From positions 1 through 50,982 of the forward strand of contig DAHXLU010000023.1 in the NCBI GenBank assembly GCA_027365835.1: a DNA stretch of 50,982 nucleotides, read 5' to 3'. This DNA comes from JAJZMA01 sp021850405 (lineage in GTDB: Bacteria > Chloroflexota > Dormibacteria > Aeolococcales > Aeolococcaceae). Below the pieces are notes generated by a model, which saw only the letters and a list, made by a program, of their open reading frames with translations, did not search any database and was not told the DNA's origin. A program made the position numbers and the translations under genes. Of the stretch, positions 8,721 to 17,841 are shown in pieces; the stretch's first letter is position 1, and each line of letters begins with the position of its first letter.

Positions 8721-9194
8721 CTATCCGAGGGCCTGTCCTGCTCCTGAGACTCTCATGGCCCGCCGTTGCTGGTGGCGCATGCGAATCTTCTGGGCTGCAT
8801 CCTGGACCGCCTGCTGGTCCTCACACTCCTTGCTATGTTCACGTCGGTCCGTGAAATCGCGGAAGGATGCTTCTACAGCACACTTGACTCGCCAGCGCAG
8901 CAGCGAGCTACTGGCAGCCAGTGGCACACGGCGCTCAGGAACCATTCCGTTGGCAGAAGACGTAACCAGCCGGATATTTTCAGTGCCGGGAACGTGCCTG
9001 GTTACCCCCAGGCAGACTGTGTAGCTCCCTGCTTCGTACGGGTCCCTGATCACGATGGGTACCCCACCAACTGAGACCTTTCCCGTTCGGTGCCCCAGCC
9101 GAGCGCACTCGCTCCAGTCGATTGCTCGCGGCTCCGCCTTCAGCTGGTAGAGCAACTGCCGAAGAATTGCGTTGGCGTCGGTATTCCTGGTCAT
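8721..9194 (-). CDS. Unknown 157-residue paralogous family protein, copy A
   Basis: First copy in transcription order. ATG 9194 follows AAGGAAGGAAAG. It shares MTRNxxANxxLRxLL, AIDWSE, GKVSVGGVPIVI, RRVPLAASSSLLRW and AVEASFRDF with its relatives. The second half has a charged segment with an extra Cys (SKECEDQQAVQDAAQK). It is separated from copy B by about 235 bases that include copy B's own upstream element, so each may be separately expressed. Function unknown; the array setting is accessory-like. Confidence 0.7.
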   Translation of the reverse strand: MTRNTDANAILRQLLYQLKAEPRAIDWSECARLGHRTGKVSVGGVPIVIRDPYEAGSYTVCLGVTRHVPGTENIRLVTSSANGMVPERRVPLAASSSLLRWRVKCAVEASFRDFTDRREHSKECEDQQAVQDAAQKIRMRHQQRRAMRVSGAGQALG

Positions 9195-9217
9195 GTTGTC
9201 TTTCCTTCCTTGCCTTT

Positions 9218-9283
9218 CATGCTGCAACCGTAGCAGAGGGCCACCGACAGCGGAAATACAATGGCCCCCCTTAAGAGGGGGGC
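9218..9283 (-). promoter_or_regulatory. Upstream region of copy A with GC hairpin
   Basis: The element GCAACCGTAGCAGAG at 9223-9237 matches the region before copy B at nearly the same distance from the start (29 against 30 bases). Bases 9218-9227 also match the region before the decayed copy. Bases 9264-9270 (GCCCCCC) and 9277-9283 (GGGGGGC) form a perfect 7-bp stem around TTAAGA, which could end upstream transcription or bind a regulator. Confidence 0.4.
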
Positions 9284-9789
9284 AGTTGGCCATGATCCAG
9301 CAGGCCTTGTGCCAGGCTCGTCGTTGTCCCGACCTGCAAGCGTGACAAGGCGGATGCCCAGAGCATGGCCACTCCTCGCAACTGCAACTGTCTGCACTAT
9401 GGACCCATGTTCTCGGCCGGTGCGAAATTGAGCCTGGGGGTGTCTCCTGCCCCCACGCCGGTGTCAGAGCTGACCTCCAGCTTTCAATTGCTTTGATGAT
9501 CAGCGTCTGCGCGGTGCCACCCCGGGTTCTTGCACTCTGGCCATGTAGTCCGCCTCTATACGACAGGCATTCACTGCAGCATGGCGTAGCCCATCCTCCT
9601 GGGCGACCAGCTTCGCTGCAACAGGTGATTGTCCGGTCTCAAATTATACGTACAAGTCTTGCGCTAAACGTAGCAACATTAAGTGTAGGTATTGCAGCTG
9701 CAAATTAAGTATGTAGTGCCTGTTGTCCCTTGTGCAGCCACGCTAATGCTGCGTGTGGGCTGGTTTCCTGGCGCGTTGCCAATATCCGC
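9284..9789. other. Divergent intergenic region, AT-rich in its middle
   Basis: No gene is supported. Bases about 9635-9715 are clearly more AT-rich than the surroundings (AAATTATACG, CATTAAGTG, CAAATTAAG) and may hold control sites for the large plus-strand surface protein gene. Nothing resembling a structured RNA could be confirmed by eye. Confidence 0.4.
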
Positions 9790-9818
9790 TTGCGCGCACA
9801 ATTGTGCCTAACTATACT
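9790..9818 (+). promoter_or_regulatory. Sigma-70-like promoter of the large surface protein gene
   Basis: TTGCGC (9790-9795) and TATACT (9813-9818) are separated by exactly 17 bases, a close match to the housekeeping consensus. Transcription would start near 9825. This rules out start codons further upstream and leaves a leader of about 110 bases. Confidence 0.65.
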
Positions 9819-9938
9819 GGACACAAAACTCAAGGAAAGTTCGCGTGGAACAAAGCGCGCCTGCGAGACGCGCGTCTGCGGATGAATGCTCCCCGCGATG
9901 CTGATCAGGGGTGTTGCAAACACGTGGAGGAGATGTCG

Positions 9939-12900
9939 TTGGGGCGATGCGCAATGCGGATGGTACTGATGCGACCGCATAGCGCTACCTACAGAACTGT
10001 TTTGGGTGGACGCTCTCTGCTCATGGCACTGCTCCGGCAGTCCTGGTACGCTCTTACAGCACGGGTCATTCTTGCTTTTTCAGTTATGATGCTGCTGTTT
10101 GTTGGCACCGCACCATTGCTCGCAAGTTCCGCAGAAGCAAGCACCACATACCTGTACGTGAACGCATTCGGCGTCAGCTACGGCACATGCCCTTCCAGCA
10201 ACCCGTGCAATCTTTCATATGCGCTCTCCCAGGCGTCTTCGGGAGACATACTGGTGCTGCTCCAGAATGTAAACGGCCCAATCGATCTTGGGCAGTATCC
10301 GGGGATCTCCAGCCTCACGCTTCTGGGAGCATCCTCTGGTATAAAGATTAAGCGTCCGAGCGCTCAGTCCACCATCGTGGTTCCAGCCGGCAAGACACTC
10401 AACATCTTTGGCCTGACCGTTGAGCCAGCGCTAGCCTCGGCAGGTGGAGCAATCTATAACAGCGGCACGCTCAATCTTCGTTATTCCACCATTGGCGAGG
10501 CCATGAGCAGCGTTTCTTTATCAGTATCTGGCTCGGCCCCCCTGGGCGGCGGTATCTTCAATGCCAAGGGCGGAACGGCAACTATCGTAGGGTCGACCAT
10601 TGCCAACATTGTGGCGACTCCAACGATTACCTCCAACTTTCCCAATGGGTATGCAGCGGGCGTAGGCGTGTATAACGACGGCACCATGACGATACGCAGG
10701 TCGACAATCGCCGACAACAAAATGTTCACGGGAGGGGCTCTTGACCCCCTCGTGCAGGGAGTTGGTGTTTACAACGAAGCCTCCCTCGCTCTTGTCGACT
10801 CAACAGTAGCTGACAATGGAGTCTACATTAGCTCTGGGACCACCGCAAACGTGAAGGGAGGTGGTGTCTATAATGCTGGGCTCACGACCATGATTTCGTC
10901 GACCGTGGCAGGGAATCTGGCCCAGGCCACTGCAACTGGTGCCAGTGTCAGCGGCGGAGGGATTTACAGTTCATCGGTCAGCACAGGTACTTTTCCAGCC
11001 CTTGCCGCCGCCGCCAGTATCATTGCCGATAACGGCACCACGGGCACTAATAACTGTGCTCCGCTGAGTAGCTCTCCCTACCCAGTGCAGAGCCTTGGGT
11101 TTAACGTGACCAATTCGGGCGCGACCGCTACCCTGCCAGCCTCGGAGTGTGGGCTTACAAGCCAGAATGACCAGCCCAATTCGAATCCAGATCTCGGCAG
11201 TCTTGCCAACAACGGTGGGCCAGCCTGGACCATGATGCCTGGCTCGTCGGGGTCAGGCAACTATGTGATTCCACAGCAGCAACAGGTTACATCCCCGTTT
11301 GAAAGTGCTCCTTACACACTTTGCCCTGGGCTCGACGAGCGTTGGTATGTCCGCCCCGCACCAGGAGAGACACAGTGCAGCGTGGGTGCGGTCGAGCCAG
11401 GAAGCGTGGCTCCATCGCGGCCAGTGTTTACATCAGTGGACAGCGCAACTTTTACTGTCGGTACGCCTGGCAGTTTCCCAGTTACCGCAAGTGGGGTTCC
11501 AGCGCCAACCTTTTCCCTGACTGGAACGCTGCCATCTGGTGTGAGCTTTGCTTCAGATGGCCTACTCTCTGGGACCCCAGCTCCGGACACAGCTTCTGGC
11601 GGAGGCTCCCCCAAAGCCTATTACGTGTCCATCACTGCCAGCAACGGAGATACCCCAGACACGGTACAAAATTTCAAGCTGGTGGTGCAGCCAGCGCAGC
11701 CTACAGTTGCTCTAACTGTGACCCCGACAGCTACCGCGCTCGGTAGCCCTGTTGTGTATAGTGCTTCTGTCGCAGGGAATTCTGGACCCCCAACAGGAAA
11801 CGTGCAGTTTTTCGTCCTCGAGTTCTCGTATTCGCCCACAGGTCCCTTGCCGTATGAGGCTCCGCTCTGCAGCGCGACCCTTGCCCCTTCAGCCAGCCTC
11901 CCCGGAACATCCACCGCCAGCTGCAGTTCTTCTGCCGCCCCTCTTGGGAGCGAGGACTCGGTCGCTGCCCTGTATTCAGGCGACTCCAGCTACGCGGGCG
12001 CCAGCGTAAGCACCAGCCTCTATGTCACTTCCAGACTTGCCATCACGCCACCAGCTACTCTCTCCTGTACGGTAGGGAAGTTCTGCTCTGAAGTGCTAAC
12101 TGCTTCTGGAGGTACTGCGCCATATAGCTGGTCGATCTCTGCTGGTGCCCTGCCCGCTGGCCTGTCGCTTTCCCCTGGCGGCACCGTGAGCGGCACGCCA
12201 GACGTGGCATTTTCAGGCACAGTTACCGTCACCGTCAAGGATGCCTCTACCAAGGTGCCCCAGGTAGCCTCCGCTACCCTGGAGCTTGTCACAGGCAGGG
12301 CAATAGCATCGGTGAGCGTGGAGGCAAAGCCTGCAGCTGCAGTGTACGGTTCTGCCGTGACGTATTCTGCTGCCGTCACCGGGGCTGGAACTATGCCATC
12401 GGGCACAGTCACCTTTTCATCTGGCTCCCTTTCCCTGTGTGTTGCAACCGTCAGTGCTGGAACTGCAAGCTGTACAGCAACAGATACGCCAGTCGGTACT
12501 GGGCAGACAGTTACCGCCACCTACTCCGGGGACAGCAACTACCTTTCTGCAGTGGCGACCGTGCAGGTAACTGTTGCAAGCAAGCTCTCCACCAGTTTGC
12601 CCGCAGCGCTTTCCTGCCGGGTTGGGGTCTCCTGTCAGCTCACGCTCTCTGCAACGGGGGGGACGGCTCCATATAGCTGGAAGCTGTCTTCGGGGCCACT
12701 TCCCCCAGGGCTTCGATTTGAGGGGGGGCCATACCGGATAGCGGGCACCCCGTCCGCTGCTGGGTCGTCTACGCTCTATCTGGATGTTGCCGATTCCTCT
12801 GCCGCGGTGCCTCAGACCTCCACCGCCAGGCTTGTGATAAACGTCCTGCCCGCAGTGCTGCCACTTGGTTCGGCCTCGTCAACACAAGGCTCGCCAGGCA

Positions 12901-13289
12901 CATCTACGCTCTCCTCAGCCACATCCCCGTCTCCAGCGTCTGCGTCAGCCAGCGGAGAGTCTTCCGCCGGGCAGCCCTCCAGCGGACAACCATCCGGCAC
13001 GGGGCCATCATCTGCTTCTCCATCGTCCCAAGGCAGTAGCTCTGGACTCGCTTCACCTTCACCACAATCATCGGCTGCCTCTGGTAGCAGCGCTAATGGC
13101 TCTGCCCAAGGTTCTTTCCAGGGGTCACCGCACGCCGCAGATGGAGTGGGTGTTCCCCCGGGCCACCACGCAGGCAAGTCGGGAGTTTCCCTCTTCCTGT
13201 TTGCTGTCGTGTTGTTGTTGCTCCTGCTCCTGGTTTTGCTCGTTGCCTCCTACTGGTTCATCTGGGGGAAGAGACGGAACCAGACGTAG
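9939..13289 (+). CDS. Modular surface protein: beta-helix, Ig-like repeats, anchored C-terminus
   Basis: About 1116 residues. TTG 9939 is preferred because GGAGGAG ends 6 bases before it. ATG 10023 is an alternative that gives a tidier signal peptide (MALLRQSW..., hydrophobic run, cut near ASSAEAS). Beta-helix rungs follow (repeated GGGIFN, GVGVYN and GGGVYN, with STIADN or STVAGN), ending in a choice-of-anchor-like block (DERWYVRPAPG, CSVGAVEPG). Four to five Ig-like units come next: two YSGDSxY types alternating with the GTAPYSW...LPxGL type. Then come a Ser/Pro/Gly stalk of ~90 residues and a C-terminal helix with a basic tail (GKRRNQT). It is therefore displayed outside and held in the cytoplasmic membrane. 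Probable adhesin or wall protein; ligand unknown. Confidence 0.85.
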   Translation: MGRCAMRMVLMRPHSATYRTVLGGRSLLMALLRQSWYALTARVILAFSVMMLLFVGTAPLLASSAEASTTYLYVNAFGVSYGTCPSSNPCNLSYALSQASSGDILVLLQNVNGPIDLGQYPGISSLTLLGASSGIKIKRPSAQSTIVVPAGKTLNIFGLTVEPALASAGGAIYNSGTLNLRYSTIGEAMSSVSLSVSGSAPLGGGIFNAKGGTATIVGSTIANIVATPTITSNFPNGYAAGVGVYNDGTMTIRRSTIADNKMFTGGALDPLVQGVGVYNEASLALVDSTVADNGVYISSGTTANVKGGGVYNAGLTTMISSTVAGNLAQATATGASVSGGGIYSSSVSTGTFPALAAAASIIADNGTTGTNNCAPLSSSPYPVQSLGFNVTNSGATATLPASECGLTSQNDQPNSNPDLGSLANNGGPAWTMMPGSSGSGNYVIPQQQQVTSPFESAPYTLCPGLDERWYVRPAPGETQCSVGAVEPGSVAPSRPVFTSVDSATFTVGTPGSFPVTASGVPAPTFSLTGTLPSGVSFASDGLLSGTPAPDTASGGGSPKAYYVSITASNGDTPDTVQNFKLVVQPAQPTVALTVTPTATALGSPVVYSASVAGNSGPPTGNVQFFVLEFSYSPTGPLPYEAPLCSATLAPSASLPGTSTASCSSSAAPLGSEDSVAALYSGDSSYAGASVSTSLYVTSRLAITPPATLSCTVGKFCSEVLTASGGTAPYSWSISAGALPAGLSLSPGGTVSGTPDVAFSGTVTVTVKDASTKVPQVASATLELVTGRAIASVSVEAKPAAAVYGSAVTYSAAVTGAGTMPSGTVTFSSGSLSLCVATVSAGTASCTATDTPVGTGQTVTATYSGDSNYLSAVATVQVTVASKLSTSLPAALSCRVGVSCQLTLSATGGTAPYSWKLSSGPLPPGLRFEGGPYRIAGTPSAAGSSTLYLDVADSSAAVPQTSTARLVINVLPAVLPLGSASSTQGSPGTSTLSSATSPSPASASASGESSAGQPSSGQPSGTGPSSASPSSQGSSSGLASPSPQSSAASGSSANGSAQGSFQGSPHAADGVGVPPGHHAGKSGVSLFLFAVVLLLLLLLVLLVASYWFIWGKRRNQT

Positions 13290-13552
13290 GTGTGTTCCTT
13301 CTCGCGCGGCGCTCCCAGCCGGAGCCTTTCCAGTAATCTTCTGGTGCCGTCGCGGCAGCAGTGCTGGCCCCTTGCCCTGAACAGTGGTTCCCCGCCTCCC
13401 TCTCCGTCATGGCTAAAGGCAAGTAGCCTGCCTGCACCTGGACAGTTGGCGTTGCCATTCTCCATGACACCGGGCTTGCACCGGAAAGGCACACTGTGAG
13501 GGGATTTCTCTGTGATGTCTTCCAGATGATTTCTGTGCAAAAATAGCCTGCC

Positions 13553-14248
13553 ATGAGTAGCCTTCTGGCAGAAAAGCACCTGATAGCACTGGCGATAGCA
13601 GTTGTGGTGTTCTGCTTCTTTTCCATCGCACCCCGTTACTGGCCGCAAAGCTGGAGCAGGCCCTTCCTGTACGGCCTGGCACTTCTGCTGGTGGGAAATG
13701 AGGTGAGCTATATCGTCTACCGGCTACTGACCGGTAGCTGGACGGTGCAGAATGGTCTTACCCTCTACATCTGCGATGTGGCGGCTTATGTGGGAGCTGC
13801 AGCGCTCGTCTCAAAGAAGCCATTGCTGGTTGAGCTGACCTACTTCTGGGCGTTTGCAGGAACATTGCAGAGCCTGCTTACCCCAGACAACACCGCTAGC
13901 CTGTTTACGTTCGGCTATGACCAGTTCTACATCGACCATATCGGTGTCATCGCAGCGGCATGCTTTCTTGTGATTGGCCTGCGTTGCTACCCCCGGAAGG
14001 GCTCGGTTGTCAGGGTAACCCTGCTTACACTGCTCTTTATTGGCGTCGACGCACTGGTGGATATCTTCACCAACTCCAATTACATGTATCTGCATCGAAA
14101 GCCATCGCAGTCGAGTCTTCTGAATGTGATGGGCCCGTGGCCATTTTATCTGGGAACGGTGACCGTCCTTGCTGTCCTTGTTTTCCTGGCACTGGACAGC
14201 CCCTTCTGGAAGGGCAGGCGGCGCGAGGCGCGGCCAGCAGCAAAGTAG
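13553..14248 (+). CDS. YwaF/TIGR02206-like integral membrane protein
   Basis: 231 residues with about six to seven transmembrane helices and a basic C-terminal tail. Motifs typical of the YwaF-like family are visible: LYICDVAAY, YFWAFAGTLQSLLTPD, and the late NYMYLHRKP...LLNVMGPWPFYL. The family is widespread but its biochemical role is not established. It stands alone, about 260 bases after the surface protein gene and 350 before the acyl-CoA synthetase. No strong Shine-Dalgarno is seen before ATG 13553. Confidence 0.8.
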   Translation: MSSLLAEKHLIALAIAVVVFCFFSIAPRYWPQSWSRPFLYGLALLLVGNEVSYIVYRLLTGSWTVQNGLTLYICDVAAYVGAAALVSKKPLLVELTYFWAFAGTLQSLLTPDNTASLFTFGYDQFYIDHIGVIAAACFLVIGLRCYPRKGSVVRVTLLTLLFIGVDALVDIFTNSNYMYLHRKPSQSSLLNVMGPWPFYLGTVTVLAVLVFLALDSPFWKGRRREARPAAK

Positions 14249-14548
14249 CAGAGAGGCTGTCTGCGCCGGCTATCTCGGGTGAGGGGAACAGAAAAGGGGG
14301 GGGCAGCAGCAGCAGATGGCGATGCTAGGAGGGGAGATCCGTATTGGCTTCGAAGTGCCTGCTGTCCTCACTTGTAGCCCCCGCGATCTACGGGTAGCAG
14401 ACGCGTGTAAGCGGTGTAGCTGCTTTTGTGGACAACCCTGGAACGCAGCTACTGCCCCATCTGCCGCGCCAGGGAGGGCTCCCCTGGCCTGCTTTAGCAG
14501 CGGTTTGAAGTAAGCAGTACGAGCCAGTCGTGCCTGTTTGCCGCTCGC
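14249..14548. other. Intergenic stretch before the acyl-CoA synthetase
   Basis: No gene supported. It contains a G-rich run near 14295 and CTG/GCAGC-rich sequence. I see no clear terminator for the upstream membrane protein. Confidence 0.4.
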
Positions 14549-14554
14549 TATAAT
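14549..14554 (+). promoter_or_regulatory. Consensus -10 box TATAAT
   Basis: A perfect TATAAT lies 50 bases before ATG 14605, in an AT-rich step. The -35 position at 16-18 bases spacing is poor, so an activator may be needed. Transcription would start near 14561. Confidence 0.45.
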
Positions 14555-14604
14555 CATCTTTTTCCCCTCCCGGCATTTTGGGACCCGTTCCAAGGAGGTT
14601 ACAG

Positions 14605-16233
14605 ATGCGATCGACCATGCAGGAGTTTCCCCTTACGCTCACAGCCCTCATGCGGCGTGGGCGCGATGTGTTTGGAAGCAGCAAGGTGGTTACTGCCACT
14701 GAGAGCGGTTTTCGCACGAGCTCATTTGGTGAGGTTGCGACCAGGATGGCGCAGCTTGCGGGTGGCCTTGCCAGTATTGGCGTCTCTCCCTCCACTCGGG
14801 TGGGGACACTCTGCTGGAACAATCAGGAGCACCTTGAAGCATATTTTGCTGTTCCATGCATGGGGGCTGTACTGCACACCCTTAATCTGCGGCTTCCATC
14901 GAGCCAGCTGGCGTTCAGCATCAACCATGCAGAAGACGAAGTAATCATCTGCGACAGCTCTCTCATACCGATGCTGGAGGCCGTGCTCCCGCAGCTCAAC
15001 AGCCTGCGCCATATTGTGGTTATTGGAGACGCTCCCTGTACAACCTCACTTCCCGTGCACCGATACGCCGAGCTCATGGATACGTCAGCAAAAACTTATG
15101 CCTGGCCCGATCTGGAAGAAACCTCAGCTGCTGCCATGTGCTACACCACCGGTACAACCGGAGATCCCAAAGGGGTTGTCTACAGCCATCGCTCCATGTA
15201 CCTGCACTGCTTTGGGGTCTGGGGCGGACTTGGCCTTACCGATTCAGACAGCATGTTTCCTGTTGTTCCCATGTTCCATGTCAATGCATGGGGCTTGCCC
15301 TATGTGGGCTGGATGCTCGGCTGTGACATTATCCTGAGCGACCGCTTCATGCAGCCGGCCCACCTCGCAAGGATAATTGAGGCGCAGCGCCCCAACTTCA
15401 TTGCCGGTGTGCCAACCATCTATGGCGGCCTGCTCCTGCACGCTGAGACCAGCCCAGTGGACTTTTCCTCGGTGAGACTTGCCATCAGTGGTGGATCCGC
15501 AATACCTGAGTCGATGATTGCTGCTGCGCAGGAGCGGCATGGCCTGCGCATCGTGAGTGCGTGGGGGATGACCGAAACCAGCCCTCTTGGGTCTGCGGCT
15601 TTTCCTCCGCCTGGCTGCACTCCAGAAGAGGATGTGGCCTGGAGGGCACGCACCGGTCGCATAGCTGCCGGTATCGAACTACGGATTACCGGAGAGGACG
15701 GGGGAGAGCTACCCTGGGACGGCAAGTCGGTGGGGGAGATTGAGGCGCGGGGCCCATGGGTAACTGGGGCGTATTACCGGGCGGAAGCCCCTGACCGCTT
15801 TCACGATGGCTGGCTGCGTACTGGAGACGTGGGAACCATCGATCCTTCCGGAGTGGTGCAGATCACAGATCGTGTCAAGGATGTCATCAAGTCCGGCGGA
15901 GAGTGGATCAGCTCGGTGGAGCTGGAGAACCAGATTGCAGGCCACCCGGATGTACTGGAGGCAGCAGTAATCGCAGTGCCGGATGAGCGCTGGCAGGAAC
16001 GCCCCCTGGCGTGTGTGGTACCCCGGCCAGGTGCTGCGGTCGAGCCTGAAGGCTTGCGGAAGTTCCTCTCGTCCAGGGTGGCGCGCTGGTGGCTCCCGGA
16101 GCGGTGGGCCCTGGTCGCAGAGGTTCCCAAGACGTCGGTAGGCAAGTTTGACAAGAAGCTGTTGCGGGCGCAGTACGCAAAAGGGGAGCTGGATGTAGTT
16201 CTCCTTCCACCACTGCCGCGGGATGATGGCTAG
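14605..16233 (+). CDS. Long-chain fatty-acid-CoA ligase-like AMP-forming enzyme
   Basis: 542 residues. It activates a carboxylic acid, most likely a fatty acid, to its CoA thioester through an acyl-adenylate, in the cytoplasm. ANL-superfamily motifs are intact: the P-loop YTTGTTGDPKG near residue 180, WGMTETSP near 320, LRTGDVG near 405, the hinge region DVIKSGGEWIS, and the C-terminal catalytic Lys in TSVGKFDKK near 513. The residues NNQEHLEAYFAVPCMGAVLHTLN match the long and medium-chain ligase subgroup. ATG 14605 has AAGGAGG 7 bases upstream, which fixes the start. Substrate chain length cannot be read from the sequence. It is followed 208 bases later by an MFS exporter on the same strand. 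Confidence 0.88.
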   Translation: MRSTMQEFPLTLTALMRRGRDVFGSSKVVTATESGFRTSSFGEVATRMAQLAGGLASIGVSPSTRVGTLCWNNQEHLEAYFAVPCMGAVLHTLNLRLPSSQLAFSINHAEDEVIICDSSLIPMLEAVLPQLNSLRHIVVIGDAPCTTSLPVHRYAELMDTSAKTYAWPDLEETSAAAMCYTTGTTGDPKGVVYSHRSMYLHCFGVWGGLGLTDSDSMFPVVPMFHVNAWGLPYVGWMLGCDIILSDRFMQPAHLARIIEAQRPNFIAGVPTIYGGLLLHAETSPVDFSSVRLAISGGSAIPESMIAAAQERHGLRIVSAWGMTETSPLGSAAFPPPGCTPEEDVAWRARTGRIAAGIELRITGEDGGELPWDGKSVGEIEARGPWVTGAYYRAEAPDRFHDGWLRTGDVGTIDPSGVVQITDRVKDVIKSGGEWISSVELENQIAGHPDVLEAAVIAVPDERWQERPLACVVPRPGAAVEPEGLRKFLSSRVARWWLPERWALVAEVPKTSVGKFDKKLLRAQYAKGELDVVLLPPLPRDDG

Positions 16234-16441
16234 GCAGAGCCCCAGGTAACCTGTGCATTCAGCGGGCATTTGTCTGCTGTACCTGGCAGGATCCTGTGTG
16301 CCCTTTCCTTCCAGTTGAAGGTAGATTGGGAGTGTGGTGGCAGGGATCCAGCCCCTTTCCATCTGCAGGCGTCACCTCTGCTACTGTCCCAGGGAATGAT
16401 CGGTAGTGCTGCCCGCAGCGTGGCTGCCGTAGGATGAGGCA

Positions 16442-17770
16442 ATGCCAGAAAACATTCGCCCCAGCAGGATCCGCGTGCTGGTGTTTTCTTCCCTCGGCCA
16501 CTTCATTAATGACGGCATGGGATTCTTTATTCCAGTTATTGCTGCCATCCTGGCGAGCCAGCACGGCGTGTCCCCCCTGCTTGTCACTGCGGTCCTTACC
16601 CTCTATTATCTGACCTCAGCCGGCTGCGGCATCCTGGTGGGCCTGGCCGCGGACTCACTGGGGGACCGGGGCACCATAATGGCCGTTGGCATCCTTGTTC
16701 TCGCACTTGGGCTTTTTGCCTTTGCGGCCGCCCTTGCTGCCCCAGCTGGACTGGCGCGCAGTGGCGTCTCGTTGCTGGCTGCGGTTCTCGCCGGGGCAGG
16801 GAGCTCCTTCTACCATCCAGTGGGCGGCTCACTGCTTCAGCTCACATTCAGTGATCGGGCAAGAGGCAGGGCGCTTGGCGTCAACGGCTCTTTTGGGAGC
16901 CTGGGGCGCGCACTTTATCCCTCCATCTTTTTTGTCGTGGCAGCACTCTCTATCTCTACCGGGAGCACGGTGCTGCTCTTTGCCTGTGTCGGCGTGGTAG
17001 CTTCCCTGGCTATTGCTGCAGGGCTTCGACCAGGGGCTATCGGAGCGGGCAGCGGCAATAATGTGCAGCGCAGGGAAGTGCTGGTTGCATCCGGGCTCTC
17101 TCCAGATGGGAATGAAAAAGCGTCTGCCCCTCCCGGACCAGATGGCAGGCAAGGCCCTGCATCTTCCCGCCCACTTTTGAGCCTGCTTGACCGAAGCGTG
17201 ATCACTCTCATGGCAATTGCGTTTTTGCGGTCGATGGCGTTTATAGGGATAGTCTCCTGGATGCCGATCTACCTTGCGACCCAGAAACATGCTGGTCTCT
17301 CCTCCCAGCTTGGGATAACAGTAACTGTCCTGTATGCGGGAGGAATCCTGGGGCAGCCGCTCTTTGGCCTGCTGGCAGACAGCCTTGACAAGCGGGTGGT
17401 GCTTTCCGCCAACAGCCTCGGAGCAGCTGGCAGCATCCTGTTATACCTGTCCACCGCTGGCCCGCTGGCCATGCTGTTTTTGCTCCTGTTTGGTTTTTTT
17501 ACCTTCGCGGCATTTCCGCTCTTGCTGTCACTGGTGTCAGACTACGTTCCCCGGGAGGCGTCTGCTACTGGCAATGCGCTGGTCTGGGGGATAGGCTCAA
17601 CTGGCGGCCAGGCGCTGGGGCCAGTTGCTGTCAGCCTACTTACCCTTGGAGCCTACCATCGTCTTGGCTTTGCGTTTGCTGTGCTCGCAGTGGTCGCTGC
17701 AGCAACCGTAGTTGGCGCCCCACTTCTTCGGAAAACAGCCCGCCATACCGCTGTCGCACGCTTTGGCTAG
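16442..17770 (+). CDS. MFS exporter, fosmidomycin-resistance (Fsr)-like
   Basis: 442 residues, twelve predicted transmembrane helices in two halves, joined by a polar loop of about 50 residues (around residues 205-250, ending QGPASSRPLLS). The N-terminus SLGHFINDGMGFFIPVI is the signature of the Fsr-like major facilitator group, which exports drugs and other small molecules. The first loop carries an MFS motif-A-like segment (GLAADSLGDRG), and the second half carries GLLADSLDKR. GAGG lies just upstream of ATG 16442. It converges with the Kelch lipoprotein gene. The real substrate is unknown; drug resistance is only a family label. Confidence 0.82.
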   Translation: MPENIRPSRIRVLVFSSLGHFINDGMGFFIPVIAAILASQHGVSPLLVTAVLTLYYLTSAGCGILVGLAADSLGDRGTIMAVGILVLALGLFAFAAALAAPAGLARSGVSLLAAVLAGAGSSFYHPVGGSLLQLTFSDRARGRALGVNGSFGSLGRALYPSIFFVVAALSISTGSTVLLFACVGVVASLAIAAGLRPGAIGAGSGNNVQRREVLVASGLSPDGNEKASAPPGPDGRQGPASSRPLLSLLDRSVITLMAIAFLRSMAFIGIVSWMPIYLATQKHAGLSSQLGITVTVLYAGGILGQPLFGLLADSLDKRVVLSANSLGAAGSILLYLSTAGPLAMLFLLLFGFFTFAAFPLLLSLVSDYVPREASATGNALVWGIGSTGGQALGPVAVSLLTLGAYHRLGFAFAVLAVVAAATVVGAPLLRKTARHTAVARFG

Positions 17771-17841
17771 ACACTTTCACATCATCTGCCTCAGCCTGGT
17801 TTAGCTTTGCTTGCGTAGCCCATGCGTGGGCCTGGCGTCGC

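Noticed and set aside
5790..9194. Insertion sequence or phage origin for the paralog array
   Set aside because: No transposase, integrase, terminal inverted repeats or target duplications were seen around the array.
9753..9938. Earlier start codons for the large surface protein
   Set aside because: They lie upstream of, or very near, the predicted transcription start at about 9825, or lack a ribosome binding site.
17818..17831. Short hairpin GCCCA/TGGGC between the MFS and Kelch genes
   Set aside because: Only five pairs and no T-run; too weak to call a terminator.
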